A stretch of DNA of 64,000 nt. It comes from Coprinellus micaceus (Eukaryota; Basidiomycota; Agaricomycetes; Agaricales; Psathyrellaceae). Positions within the stretch are counted from its first letter, which is position 1. Every line of letters starts with the position of its first letter. Shown piece by piece: positions 11,768 through 23,820 of this stretch. The position numbers and the translations under genes were made by a program. The notes beneath the pieces are model-generated. The model saw only the letters and a program-made list of their open reading frames with translations. It was not told where the DNA came from and did not search any database. Location: NCBI GenBank assembly GCA_951394405.1, contig OX596338.1, positions 558,001 to 622,000 of the forward strand. Reading direction: 5' to 3'.

Positions 11768-14700
11768 AGACATCGCGGGTATGAGCATTCGTAGAGCTCC
11801 GTTTGAAATTTGTGGGTAACGGTAGTTGTAATTTTTGGTTACGAGTTAAGCGGAGCGTAATATGAGCATGCCTCTTTCGACCATTGATTCCTAGGCGACT
11901 AGCCAAGCTGATGGAATGCATCGGACAGTACAGGAGCACAATAGTCAAAAGACGGTGTCTCATGCGATGCTAGCGGCAATTGCCGACCGCCGTCATTTAA
12001 ATTCCGCTATTCGACTCCTGCGACAGCTGCTTCGCAAACACCTGCGGCTTCAGCGAGGCCAATACTCCGTTCCTCACGTCCACCCGCAATGTCTCTCCAC
12101 CAACCTCTCTCGTTCGCCCATCTTCATCGATCAGCGCAGAGCAGCCCAACAGCCGCTGTTTCATGCTTTCAACCCACAACTACAACGGCTTGTGCCCGAA
12201 TGTAGATACGACACTGATGTGGGATGGCCACAAAAGGCAGAGCAATACGAAGGCCCACCCCAGAAGAACAGATTCTCTTCCCGATCAGACTATGTACACC
12301 TCGGCCTTCAAATTCAAATCTCCTCTGATATTCTACCCGAATGCCTTTCGTGGCGGGCACCAGAGTTGGCACAAGTCGGGTTAGGCGCCCATACACCGAC
12401 TCAGCATTCAGTGACTCCTCCCACATCTTTCACTTTCTCCTTGTAGAGAACCCACATTCCCTAATCATCACTCGGCAGATTCCCATTTATCTCGCTCGTC
12501 GAGATCTACTACAACCGCCCCGATAAAAACAAGTCCGCTTCACGATTTTGGCTATGACCTGTAGTCGGCTCTTGCCGGCCTCTTCGATCGCGGACTAACT
12601 ACCATTTCAAGGCAATGAGTATCCCGAAAGAGTAACTAGGAAGTCCCTGATCTTATGTCATTTGGAACATTCTCTTCGTCCGAGAGTAGCCGACTCAAGT
12701 ACTCACTTGGTATTTGGGAATTCGAGAGTGTTGAAACTCCAGTTTGAATTTCCATGTTATAATATCGGACGGCGGGTGGTGCACTCTTACAATGCCGGTA
12801 CTTGTAGCCTCAGTCGCCTTGTTCCTGATGACTTTGCGCTTTCCTCGAGAATTGCACGAACGAGGGATGATAATTCCGACGCCTTGTCTTTGAATCTATG
12901 CATTGGCGGTTACGGACAGTGTATTCAATAGGGGCATCCTCTGAGAAACATACCAGCTTGCTTGGACGTTCGCTGGCAAATGGCGAAGTCAGAAAATGAT
13001 GCTGAATCCTGGATCGGCGGCGCGGCCCACCCATCGATACATTCAGAGCGTGCACTCAGGCTGGAAACAACACTTGGTCAAGCAACCTTTGGGTGGTCCT
13101 TCTGAGTCGACGGGGTACATGGACGCCATTCAGCCCCAGTCGGCACGCGCGAGTCCATGGACCACAATGGTCTCTGTGTCAGAAGGTTCATTCCACCCCG
13201 AAGAACTGGTACATTACATGCTGCCAACTTCACTGCCTCCCTCTTCTAATCGCTACTTAATCTGCGATGCATTCATTCATGTATCTACCGTTATTATAGC
13301 CCTGTCGACAAAGGAGACAACGCACGATGCTCTGGGCCAAATGCAGGCGATGTGCCAGAGAACGCTCCTCGACGATCTGCTCCGCCCCCCTTGCCTGGAG
13401 GCATCTCAATGTCGTTCATTGGCCCAACATCTCTATGGGTTACCCTGGGCTACCTGGTGGCCTCCTCGTCTGTTAGCAACCGTCGTTACTAAACAATATA
13501 TAGAGGTAAGCGCCCACGGGTGAACCCTCCGATGTTCCCTTGACTGGCCTTGCGGATAATTCTGTCCGAGTAGCACTGGTCATCCAGTTACTTCAGTGGT
13601 ACAGGACCGCAAGAGCATGCACACTCTTGCCAGGGGGATGGGGTCGACCTTTATCATCGGAAGATAAAGCAAGCTGCCTGGAGTCCTACCTCCGCCGCAA
13701 GGGGGTCCGGCTTATCGAAAGAGGAATCCGGAGTCTGTTGCTTTCCGCTGAGGTGCGTATGCTGCGCCGCAGGTTCCATAAGTACACCTACTTGTGACCG
13801 GCAATGTGACGCTCTAAAAGGTGTAGATCCTCGGCAGTGATGAGAAAGCCTCCTGTGCCCAAGTTCGGGGTCCCCGCCTCTTCTGCCCCATATCCGCTGA
13901 CCGCCTTGCTTGAAGATTTGTCGAGTACGGCCAAATCGTAGGCCAAATTCGCGCTCGACCCAGACGTTGATCGATGGACCGGATCCCATGCCCCAGGCCC
14001 CAAAGTTCTTGTGTTCAAAGCGCCAAATTCCTGGACAGGGCACCCTATTCCAACGTCCAGATATATAAGGATCCATGATCTTATGAAGCAGATGCTGTTA
14101 CCGGTCGTTCCCGCCGCCCACGGGCCACGATGTGGGATTTGACATATAAATCTCTCTGATGCTGTAGTCTTCAATTCATTTGCTGCTTTTGGCCGTTATG
14201 TATTGTCAAAAGGTTGTTCTTAATCATTTGCGATGGTGCAATGACGCCGCAGTGACTGAAGCTCGATAACAGGATAAGAACCGAAATGCATCGCCTCGAG
14301 GGGCCGTGACCACCCCTTTGCCCAAGGCCTGTATCGCAATCTAGCTCGCGTGTCCGAAAGAGGATTAACAATGCTATCAGAGCGCAAGAAGCAGGAAAAC
14401 ACGGTATTCCACCACTGGCCGATCCAATTTTACCCGGCCTCACTCATTTGGGGGAACATAGGGGCGATGGAGATTCGATGGTGTGCTGGGGAAGTCCTAC
14501 TCAACGAGGGTGGGCAGGTGGCGTTTTGGAAACCAAGTGTTTAGGGTTTGTGAGTTGAGTGCTTCGACAGTTAATCGATAATCGTTTGTACCCAAGCCTC
14601 GTTTGTGCTGTCTATTATATGGGCCCGAAATTAAATTATACCTTTTTGGGCAGCGGGCTACCCGCGTTTTTGTTGGAGCTTCCAGCGGTTTCCAGCGACA

Positions 14701-15931
14701 AGTCCAGCTTCCCCCCCTCACAAAAGGATCTCGTTCAGCTCTTTGGGAGTGAGGCCAAGGCTCCCGCGGCGGTCTGTTGGCAAATAAATGCAAATGCCGT
14801 TGAGCCTTCAAACTCCGACATACAGGTCACCGCTGAAGCCCATCTCTCCCGCCGTTTTGCTATCTCACCCCAGCCCCAATGGCAGACATCCATAGCCCAC
14901 AAGGAACGTGAGCATGTCCTGGTCATCGTAGGTACCTCGCCCCCGTTGGGCCATATCTCCACAACGCTTCACGCACGATTCATCTCACCTCTCATTTTAC
15001 CGCTGCAGTTTCACCAGGGGAAAAAATCCAGAAGTTAATGCTGAGTGGAGCATCCTTCCCGGATTCTCCCAGAGACTCAACAAGCAGTCATTTGGACAGT
15101 TGGGGGACGGGTATCTCTAGCGTGCCCGCGCTTGGAGCTCGCAGTCGGGCACAGTTTATTCTCTCCCTCAAGGCTAGCATCCAGTCTGCGCTCCCTACAG
15201 CCCCCTGATATCTCCCCAAGACCTATCGGATTTCTCCAGGACTCCCTACCTCTCACCATCGAGCGTTCATCGAACCAGACCACAACTACATTTAACGATC
15301 AACGGTCCAACGCCGCCTCCTATCGACCACTGGAGTCCCGCATCCCCGTCGCCTTCTAGCTTTTTGCCTTGGTCTGAATATCGCGGGCTTTGATTCCTTT
15401 GTGGCGCAATGTGTGACCATTGACGCTGGAGCTGCACCTTCACGGCCCCTCGGGTTCGTCCCAATCTGCTGGCCACCGCGATGGTCCACCTGCCCTCCGG
15501 GGTAAGCACTCGTGACACCCCCTTCTTGATTGCGGCGTTCTCTTCCCCTCGTCCCTGGGACCCTGGAATCCACGGACTCACGGGACTGCGGCGAGGCAGA
15601 TCCTGAAGTCAGCTCTGGTCCTTCGTGGCCCTCAATGCAGAAACAGACTGCTGATCTGGCTCGCATTGTGCACGATTTGGCGATAGCGGCTGAGGGACCT
15701 TCTCTGTCTCTCGTCATGTTTATTTGCGATGGATCCCGGAAATCGCTGGCGCTGGGCGTCGAATGGCTCGATAAAAATCGACGAAACCAGCTAGCTTAGA
15801 CGAATCCAATGAACTGCATAGCCACGCGTGGGTGTGACGAACCCCGGGGAGAGGTTTTGCCTCGTTTGCTGTGTTATTGTCCTGTTCGACTGTAACCCAA
15901 CCCCAAACGCTACACACCCATCTATCTCGAC
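11768..15931. other. 4.2 kb spacer, start related to the other spacers
   Basis: The first part, about 11950-12050, has a GCGGCAATTGCC...TTTAAATTCCGC stretch that resembles 6645-6690 and 17555-17590, the starts of duplicated blocks A and B. This suggests that gene plus spacer once duplicated as a unit. Beyond that I see no paralogous sequence and no credible gene. Minus-strand frames at 13654-14174 (up to 140 codons) and a plus frame at 12996-13523 are open but show no motif, paralog or splice-site support. Confidence 0.4.
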
Positions 15932-17294
15932 ATGCCCGCGACTGGCCTCCCCAAGGAGCTTACGCACAAAGTTTTCGCCTTGATTGGGAACGACCGAGCG
16001 ACGGTGTTAGTCCTCAGCAGGGTCAACAGGGAATATGCCCATCTCTCGCGCCTTATTCTTCTTTCCGATCTCCTTCTCAAAGGCGAGGAAGATATCGTCG
16101 CTCTATTCGCTTTGCTTCAAGCACCAAACCGAACCTTTCCTCCTACTATTCATTGCCAACAGCTCTCCCTCGTCAACGCGACGACCATTAGCGACCAAGC
16201 GCCCGCCAGCGTCAAGAGCGTCCTTGACTCCATTACGGTTGAACAGTCTCTCAAGATCCACGTCACCGACAACAGGATCCCAGGTGTGGTCATTCGAGCG
16301 TCCGCAGCGTGGACAAATATCATCCACTTCACTCTTTCGGGAGGAGACCACGACCCCTCGACCTTTTTCAACTACGTGGGCACCTTCGCCCTGCTCGAAT
16401 CGCTGCAGCTCGAAGATTTCAGCTTCAGCCAGGCCGCGCAAGGGACCCAGTCGACGATGCAGTTCACCCTGCCTTCGACTTTATCTCGCCTCTCAACCGT
16501 TCGCAGCTCTGGCGTTTGGACCTTCTTCGTGAACCATACCACCCCCAATGCTCTCTCTGGCATACGGCACTTACATATTCAGGCCCTATTCCACTTCGAG
16601 GAACCAGGAGTATGGGATATGGTCCAATACCTCGGACGTGTGCGAGGTCTCGAGACCCTGAAGCTCGACGCTCTCAACAATATTAACCACCGGGATCTCA
16701 GTGAGTTCCATTTTCATGCGCGTTAGCCGTACTACATGCTAACTAAGAGCGATAGACAGAGATATGCGGAACATCTTCCAAAACCCCCGCTTGAAGCTAA
16801 TGAAGATCCCAGGTTTACGACACCTCGAACTCGATTTCAGCAAGGTTCCGGCTAGGTTCTCATTGGAGACTCTCATCATGCACGTCACTTTCGTACCGTA
16901 CCGCGCCAGAAGCCTCTCAGTCACGGTCGACATCAGAGCGCCCGAGATCCCGGCCCTGTGGGACGAATCCGATCCTGAGGGGCAGTTGCGACAACTCCTC
17001 CTTGAGACCACCCCTCCTGCTGGGACGCCCACATCGGAGACGACTGGTCGACCCACATTCACGTTGCGTGGGTTCCCTGGCGTTCTCCCTGAGAACGTAC
17101 GGGCGAGTGGCAGCGCCCGAGTCTGTGGGTACCCTGTTGTTGTGGTTGAGGCTGTTGGAGCCCAGATTAGGGAACAGCGCGGGACGAGAGTGGGTTTGCG
17201 TGGGTTGCTGTTCGGTTTTTGGAAGCGTCTCATGGATTTTATCACTGGAGTTTACGCTCGGGTATTGTATCTCTGCCACCGTATCGTATTCTAA
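15932..17294 (+). CDS. F-box-like leucine-rich protein, subgroup I
   Basis: Predicted 435 residues from exons 15932-16700 and 16756-17294, with a 55 bp intron (GTGAGT...GATAG, phase 1). It starts MPATGLPKEL, which aligns with the starts at 5042 and 10409. The F-box-like segment covers roughly residues 5-50 (LPKEL to LSRLILL). Then come SSGVWTFF, EEPGVWDMVQYL and, in exon 2, DMRNIF, LRGFPGVLP and VCGYP. It is more diverged from the genes at 5042 and 10409 than they are from each other, although its downstream spacer is the near-identical partner of copy A. The SCF adaptor role is inferred. Confidence 0.88.
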
Positions 17295-18365
17295 AGAAAT
17301 GTTGGATATGACGCTTCATGATGTACTGGCCGAAAGGTTCGAAACTTCCACTTATGTTCTTCCATATGTAGTTCTAGGTCCATGTACCCTCGCTGTAATT
17401 CTAGACCAATGCATATGCTTGTCTGCGACCCAAGCTTTCCCGCCTCTGAAAATGGACCATAGGCCACGCAAAATACATCGAAGAGTAGAAGAGCCCGACG
17501 CACAACACCCAGAATAACTGGCTCGAGCGCGAGGACGGGCGCTAATTCGAAGTACGGGCGGCAGTTGCTTATCATCATTTAAATTCCGCTCTCGCGACGC
17601 GACGCGTCTCTGCGCCGCCTCGCAGGACTTGGACACCCGGGGCCATGGACACATTATTGGCCAGCATTCCATTCCTCACGCCCCGCAGTAAATTTCATTC
17701 GTGCCTCTCCAGTCACCTCGTCACGCCCATTTCGGTTATTCGCAGACTCCTTGTCGATGACTTTGCAATGGATCTCTCTGCTATCCTAAGGCAGTCCCTC
17801 CTCTCAACCAACATCGGAATCTACACTTTTTCAAGAGCTGCAGTGCTCGACAGCTTCATGAACGCCGCGAAAAGTTACATTTATCTTGTTAAGTAGTTTT
17901 AGGCAAGCCTGTTTAATATTCGAACCCTCTTCCGTGTTTCTACCTCTTTCGGTGTGTGTGAAGACCCCACCGGGACGCCCTGTCTCAATTGACGAGTCCG
18001 AATAGGGGAGGCGGGCGGTAGAGAGGAAGGGGAATGGTACATCGCGGGTGCTGCGTTGGCAGCTGCGCTCAGGAGTGTTTACGATCGTTTCCATGACCAC
18101 GAGGTGTGGGCGTTTGGTGTTCGTTCGTCTCGGTGACTTCTTCAACTTGAACATGTTGGTGGTGCCTGTCCGGCAATTGGGTGGTTAGTGGCTGCAGTTT
18201 CGAACAAAGTTGGCTTTCTGAAAGAACTGATATCTCGTTCGCCCTCTGGACGATTGGCCATTCGTTGGGCCGTTGAGATCTCCTAACGGGTCGTCGAAGC
18301 GCTCATGCGCTTGACACACTTTCCCCTCTTAACGATGAATAGCTTGTTCTTCATGTTTGCCAAAG

Positions 18366-18483
18366 TACGGTTGGCCGGATGTTCATGGTTCGATTTCAGG
18401 TGAAAGATCCCGCGTGCAGCCACGATCCGCCGTTGCCGAGTCGATTCCCGCTCCCCCATGAGCGCCTATATGGGCGAGAACGA
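18366..18483 (+). repeat. Left terminal inverted repeat of the 785 bp element
   Basis: 118 bp, inverted and 94 percent identical to 19033-19150. Seven substitutions and no gaps separate the two arms. Confidence 0.9.
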
Positions 18484-19032
18484 AGCCTCCTGGGCTTCCA
18501 GGATACCAAATATGGATGGTAGCGCTCTATGTAGTCCCTGGAGGATGTAATACATCGTTCTATTTGACTTAGCCGAGGGGGAAACACCTGTCCACGGAAA
18601 TATATGCGGATTGACAACACTCAGGGATGCTTTCCGCGTGCATAGGACGCGGCATAGGTCAAATACAGGGTCTGAAGCACCCGGGAGAGACAATAGCTTG
18701 ATGAAAATGGCTCTATATCATTGTAGAACTATGGAGGCAGTTGCCAAAGGGACTAGAAGGACCTGCAGCACCACTGTGGACGTTCCTCTGAAGGGAAAGG
18801 GTGCGTTCGGGGATCTAGGAGAGTATTAAAGGGAGGGCGAGGAGGATCGGAACCCTGGAGACGTTGTCGGTCCGGGAGAAGAACATGAGGCCTAGGTGGG
18901 GTTGGTTACCATTTATTTTTGTTCCAGACTGTCTCACCCCCCTTCTGACCCTTAAGAGCAACATAAATAAGTTCTATATACTACCTCTATGCGAAATATG
19001 GCCCTCGCAGAGCGGGGAGTCTAACGGAAAGC

Positions 19033-19150
19033 TCGTTCTCACCCATATAGGCGCTCATGGGGGAGCGGGAATCGACTCGGCAACGGCCGATCATGGCTGC
19101 GTGCGGGATCTTTCACCTGGAATCGAACCTTGAACATCCGGCCAACCGTA
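19033..19150 (-). repeat. Right terminal inverted repeat of the 785 bp element
   Basis: Reverse-complement partner of 18366-18483. It ends with CCGGCCAACCGTA directly before the second GCCAAAG target copy. Confidence 0.9.
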
Positions 19151-22100
19151 GCCAAAGTACCCGATGTTTTGACATCTGACTGGATACACCAGACAACATC
19201 ACAGGAGGCAGTTGCCACGAACGGTAGCCTGGTGGGCACTGGGTAGATAAAATCCTGCGAAAATCCTGCAAATATTGAATGGAGGCCTAAACGCGTTCAA
19301 GTTTCAAGGGATGGGGGTAGCAAGACGGGCAGAACCGCACCAAGTTGAAGGTGGAAGGTATGAGCCGGGCGTGGGAGCTGGGCCTCAGCCGTAGACGCGT
19401 CTCTGGACGGCTAGGTCTCTCTCGAATCACCACCTTGGCCTCGGCTACTCCCCAGGTTATCTCCCTCAACCCACGTCCAGCTGTCCAGATTCCCCTTTGC
19501 GTGCACCTGAAACTCATGGACCTCGTCATACATTGCATGGTGCTGCGACCCACCTTGCACAGTCCAGTCTCAAACGGTAGGTGATTTGGCGTGCTTTGGA
19601 GTTGAATCTTCGAGCTGAACAGTCATGTAGTCGCCAGCATTGGTATCTGTGAAGAAGGACGGCACCCAACACATCCAGGATCGCGTTCGTTTGGGAGGAG
19701 GAGCGTACCGTGGCCAGCGGAACCGACATGGGAGCAGATCACTGCTGTGTATGTCGTGATTCAGCCTAGGGATCGTATTCAGCAGCCCATCGCCCATCGC
19801 CCAGAAGCTCCGGAATACCCCAATGACCAGCTCACAATTGGAGGACACGACGACTTCCAGGAGTAACGGCCTGGCTCGGGTGCAGGAGACCGTGGATCAC
19901 CTCAACCTAGCATCGACACGCCCACCTCGCATTGCAACACCGCCTGTGGCTCGATCGGATAGAAACGCAGTCAAGACGCCACGAGAGCTTCCGCAATTCC
20001 ACGTCCATGCCCATGTAGACCCCTCAAGTTCACGAATCTGGCAGCCATCAGTCGTACCGACCCTCCCTTTCGCGCGCAAGGTTAGCATTGTCACTATCTG
20101 GATCTCCTTGCAACCCGCTTACCTGCTTCGGCACTTGAAGGTGACATTGTTTCGATGGGCGCTAAACGGTGTTGTGACCGTGTCGCCCGTTCCTTGGGAC
20201 GACTTCCCACTAGATTTCCTAGTGTCTTTGCCTTTGTTAAGGCGCACGAGCTCGAGGAATTCGTCGGGCCGCCCACGGACTGCATTGGAGTAATCGCCTC
20301 CTCTTGATGTTCGACCCTCTTCCTAGCGTTAGGCGCGCTTACTGAACAGGATCGTCGTTCGAGGTTGACACTGCCAACGCCCCCATCGTCACGTCGACTG
20401 TCGCTCCGAAGTTGACACAGACGTTCACTGTTTTCGACGAGATCATGGGTCTTATCCGCCCTATCCCAGATGTCGACGACTGAATATAGCAGGGTCTCGA
20501 CTGAGAAGCCTTCCGCTATTCACTCGTCACTATCTCATCGATGATAGATTCCAAATGCGAGTCGAATCACCATATACCCTACAATGTCGACGTCAGTCTA
20601 GGAACCACGCTAAGAAGTGAAGGAACTGAATACCTTGGGGTCCATCATTCACGACGTCTCTTGACACCTATCATGCGGCTTTGTGTGCTTATCCTCAACG
20701 GGGAGGTCGCAGCCGAGCACGACGGCCTAGCCTTCAACTCTATTCGCCGCTATCCCTCATTGTCTCCCCATTGCCTGGCCTCAGCGCCCTCCTCTTATCG
20801 CCAGGAGCCCTTTTGTCGACCCAGCCACCTGGAGTCAAGCGTGCCGCACACAACCTCTGCTGTGGGTTGATCCCGGGTCGGCCTCATACGGACGCTCAAC
20901 TTTTCGGTGTGGAGCCTGTCCCATCTGCGAGGGTTCCATCCACCTCGCCATCGCGAATATGTTGGCCCCTCGGGTAGCGCCCGACCGGTGGTTGGGGAGT
21001 GCAATCTGGTGGGAAAGTTGGAAATGGGTGGTGATAGAGGATTTGGGGAGTTAGGACGGGGTCCTGGGAGGAAGAGCAGTCGAAGAGTGGGAGAGTCGGC
21101 GAAGGAGCGCAAGCAGGGGAAGGGGGATGAGGCCAGGGAGAAGCGGGAGGAGGTACGGAGTAGAGGGGTGGTCGTATGGTTGGAAGAAGGCAAGGGGACG
21201 AGGGAGGGACCCTTTGAACCAACCCGTGCAAGGGAAGCGCAGTTAAGGCGCAAGCCCACCCCATCCGCCGCTGTAACAAGACCCACCACGTTGGCCTCGT
21301 AGCCGCATACAAGAACGCCGGGCCAGAGTCGTGTGGCCGTCGGGCACCTTGAAGGGATGAAGAGGTGCCCTTCGAACCCCGCTGCCCGGCCAGAATCTGT
21401 CGGTTTCTACTCACGTCGATAAGAATTCAACCGATTTCCATACGAGCATTCGCACTCACCTTTGTCGATACGACTGGCCTGGCATTCCGTCTCCAGTTCC
21501 ATGCGCCAACCCCCAATTTGTCGCCGCCCAATCTGGGGCCAATCCGTATCCGCGGTCGGCCACAACAACCAGGGTTGTGGTGTGCAGCAGTTGGGGTTCG
21601 TTGCCTCGGTAGAGATGTGAAGCAATGTCGGGACCCTTGGGCGTTGGTGGACGATAGTCAAGAGATGGCTAGCTGGTTGTGAAGACCGCATGATCAATCG
21701 CGCTCTGTGCGCCGCGACCCCACTCCTTCTCGCCTTTCAGTACGAGACGAGACTGGTCCCCCACCATTTATCTTTGCCCACACGTTGGCTTGGAGGAGTG
21801 CAGAAGGGTGCGCCCGTTGGATGCGGTACCTCGTCTTCAGTGGTGTTGAAGGTCAAGGTTTCATCAACATCACGAATACCCCCCGAGCCAACTCGTCAAC
21901 CGTCTGTCGTATTCCCGGCTGCCTACTTTCGCGTTCCACGACGTATCCTCAGACGATCACGAAGCTTCAACCCTCGGACCCGGCAGTAGAAGTGATCTTC
22001 CGTGTGGAACGCCCATTCATTTGGTAACATGCTACCGGGGCAGAGCGTTCGGAATGGCGGTGTGCTCTCGTACCACAGGACATTCTCCCTCTCAATTCGT

Positions 22101-22644
22101 TCAAGTTTCTGCTTCCCGGAAATTGGAATCCAGGCGCCAACGACATTCAACCTGCCACAACACGAGGGGGACGCTCCCTTCCGGAACGAACTCGAACTCA
22201 TTTCAATCATCGCTTCTTTTTGAATTGGGTTCGGCGGCACTGCGGCACTGGGCTATTGTTCTTCGGTGGACAAATCCTACACATTATTCGGCCATTAGGT
22301 CGAACTTAGTCCTATGTTTTCCTTGGTGTGGCGCCGCGGAATGTACGGTGATGCCGAAGGGGGTTGCTTGCCTGTTTGAGCTGGAATGGCTATCCTGTGT
22401 TGGGCCGGCGGAACCTCCATCTGAGTGGTGTAGACGGGTGTGCCGGTTGTTGAGCCCCTCTTTCGAGGCGGGGAAGCCGGATAGAGCTGGAAATGTGGGT
22501 GGGGTCGCACGCGCTGGGTTCGATCCAGGGCGTCGTGGGGATTAAGCAAGGGAAGCCGTGGAAGGTGTTTGTAGTCACCTTCAGGAGGAGTCGCGACTGC
22601 GGGTGCTTATTTGTTGGCGATCTGAAATCCCTCTTTTCCTTTGC

Positions 22645-22681
22645 AACCACCACCATCACCACCACCACTACCACCACTACC
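22645..22681 (+). repeat. Imperfect ACC/CAC trinucleotide repeat
   Basis: About twelve imperfect ACC units just upstream of the F-box-like gene at 22728. It falls in the presumed 5-prime leader; read in frame it would give prolines before the conserved start, but paralogs lack this extension. Confidence 0.7.
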
Positions 22682-22727
22682 CTCACCGTTACCTCAACGT
22701 CGCACCGTCCCACTCTACTCGCTCTAT

Positions 22728-23820
22728 ATGCTGCAACACTTTCCGACCGAGATAATCCAGAAAATATACGATGAAGTAGGAGGTGACTGGACGACCCTTG
22801 TCGCTCTCGGTACTGTCTGCAGACGGTTAGCCTGTCACGTCCGGCCGTCTCTGTCCCTCATCCGCGTTCCACACTCCTTAACTCTCCCGCTGCCATCCGA
22901 GCGGCTTCTACCCACCACCATCCAGATGCTGGGAGCATGGCCGAACCACATTCGCCAGCTCAACATCTCGGGAAACAAGCATGCGCCCGCGACCTTCTTC
23001 AAGTTCCTTTCCTCGTTCACAAGGTTGGAATCTTTGGAGCTGCAAAAATTCTCCTTCGAGGTCGTTGGGGTGTCACGACAGAGGCGGTTCAGCCTCCCTT
23101 CAACGCTCACCCAGCTGTCCCTCGTTCAGAGCCCCTCCATGTTGACCTCCCTCCTAGGCCACCTCGCGCCTGGTGGCTCAGCCCTCCGGGACATTTGCAT
23201 CCAAGCTGTCTTCTCTTTGGACCAGCCCGGGATACCGTCCATGTTGGAGAGCATCAAGAACCTTCAGGGGGTGGACACGCTCACTTTGGACGCCTTGTAT
23301 GAGCATGACGACCATATTTGTGAGTATTTTTTTGGGATTGGAACACTTCCGCACGCTAGGGGTATTCATGCATTATCTTTCAGATATTGATATGACAGAG
23401 CGCATTTTCCTGCCCCAAAAGTTCACAAAGATACCCGGACTCAGGCATCTTCGCCTCAATTTCGCGAAGGTCCCATCCCAAGTCGCCATGCTCTTCATCG
23501 GATGGTGCACGGCATATTCCCCCTTGCACGCTGTTGAAGTCATCGATGTTTACGTTCCCACCTCCCCCAGTTTATGGCCAGGGTCCAGTCCCTCCCACGA
23601 GCTTGGTACAGCTTTGGAATGTATGGAGCTGTGCAACCCGGCAGTGCGTCTGCCCACTAGTCGCAGGGCCAGGCTTGTGGTTCGTGGATTTCCCGATCCT
23701 CTTCCGCAGCAGGTTCAGGAGTGGGGTGGCTCAGCGGTGTCCAACCCTTTTGGATACCCCTTGTCCTTCGAAGGCTGTGACTGGGAGCAGGTGACAAAGG
23801 AGAGGTTGGAGGTGGTCTAA
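22728..23820 (+). CDS. F-box-like leucine-rich protein, subgroup II, internally shortened
   Basis: Predicted 342 residues from exons 22728-23319 and 23384-23820, with a 64 bp intron (GTGAGT...TTTCAG, phase 1). The start MLQHFPTEII was chosen as the last ATG before the F-box-like segment. Compared with the gene at 28711, some 50 residues are missing between the F-box-like segment and the NHIRQLNISG region: the part that in the paralog runs from LLSKITF to the LHGRIPS region is short and poorly matched. The rest is well conserved, including QPGIPSMLESI, the GWCT-x-Y motif, EVIDVYVP, VRGFPDPLP and the CDWEQ end. It may be a functional short form or an early pseudogene. Confidence 0.8.

Larger units (their letters stand above)
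18366..19150. mobile_element. Non-autonomous DNA transposon with long terminal inverted repeats
   Basis: 785 bp inserted in copy B; copy A has an empty site at about 7254-7270. The ends are 118 bp inverted repeats (18366-18483 and 19033-19150) that begin TACGGTTGGCCGGATG and match at 111 of 118 positions without gaps. GCCAAAG flanks both sides (18359-18365 and 19151-19157). The duplication can be read as 7 bp or, if the first TAC is assigned to the target, as 10 bp (GCCAAAGTAC). No transposase frame is inside. Long inverted repeats with a 7-10 bp target duplication suggest a Mutator-like or hAT-like origin; that class call is inference. Confidence 0.9.
17545..21995. repeat. Duplicated spacer block, copy B
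   Basis: Second copy of the block at 6630-10050. It begins with the same GGCGCTAATTCGAAGTA stretch and ends near 21995, where similarity to copy A at about 10050 stops. It is about 1 kb longer than copy A, mostly because of the 785 bp transposon at 18366-19150. The remainder aligns closely from about 19150 on. It lies between the F-box-like genes at 15932 and 22728. Confidence 0.75.

Noticed and set aside
12996..13523. 175-codon plus-strand frame
   Set aside because: Composition is not protein-like in a convincing way and there is no family match within the window.
13654..14174. Overlapping minus-strand frames of 128 and 140 codons
   Set aside because: Two different frames look equally plausible, and neither has conserved motifs or splice partners.
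18385..18400. GGTTCGATTTC resembling the T-arm of a tRNA
   Set aside because: It belongs to the terminal inverted repeat of the 785 bp element; no acceptor stem or anticodon arm can be drawn. Similar GGTTCGA strings at 22508 and 26362 also lack a cloverleaf.
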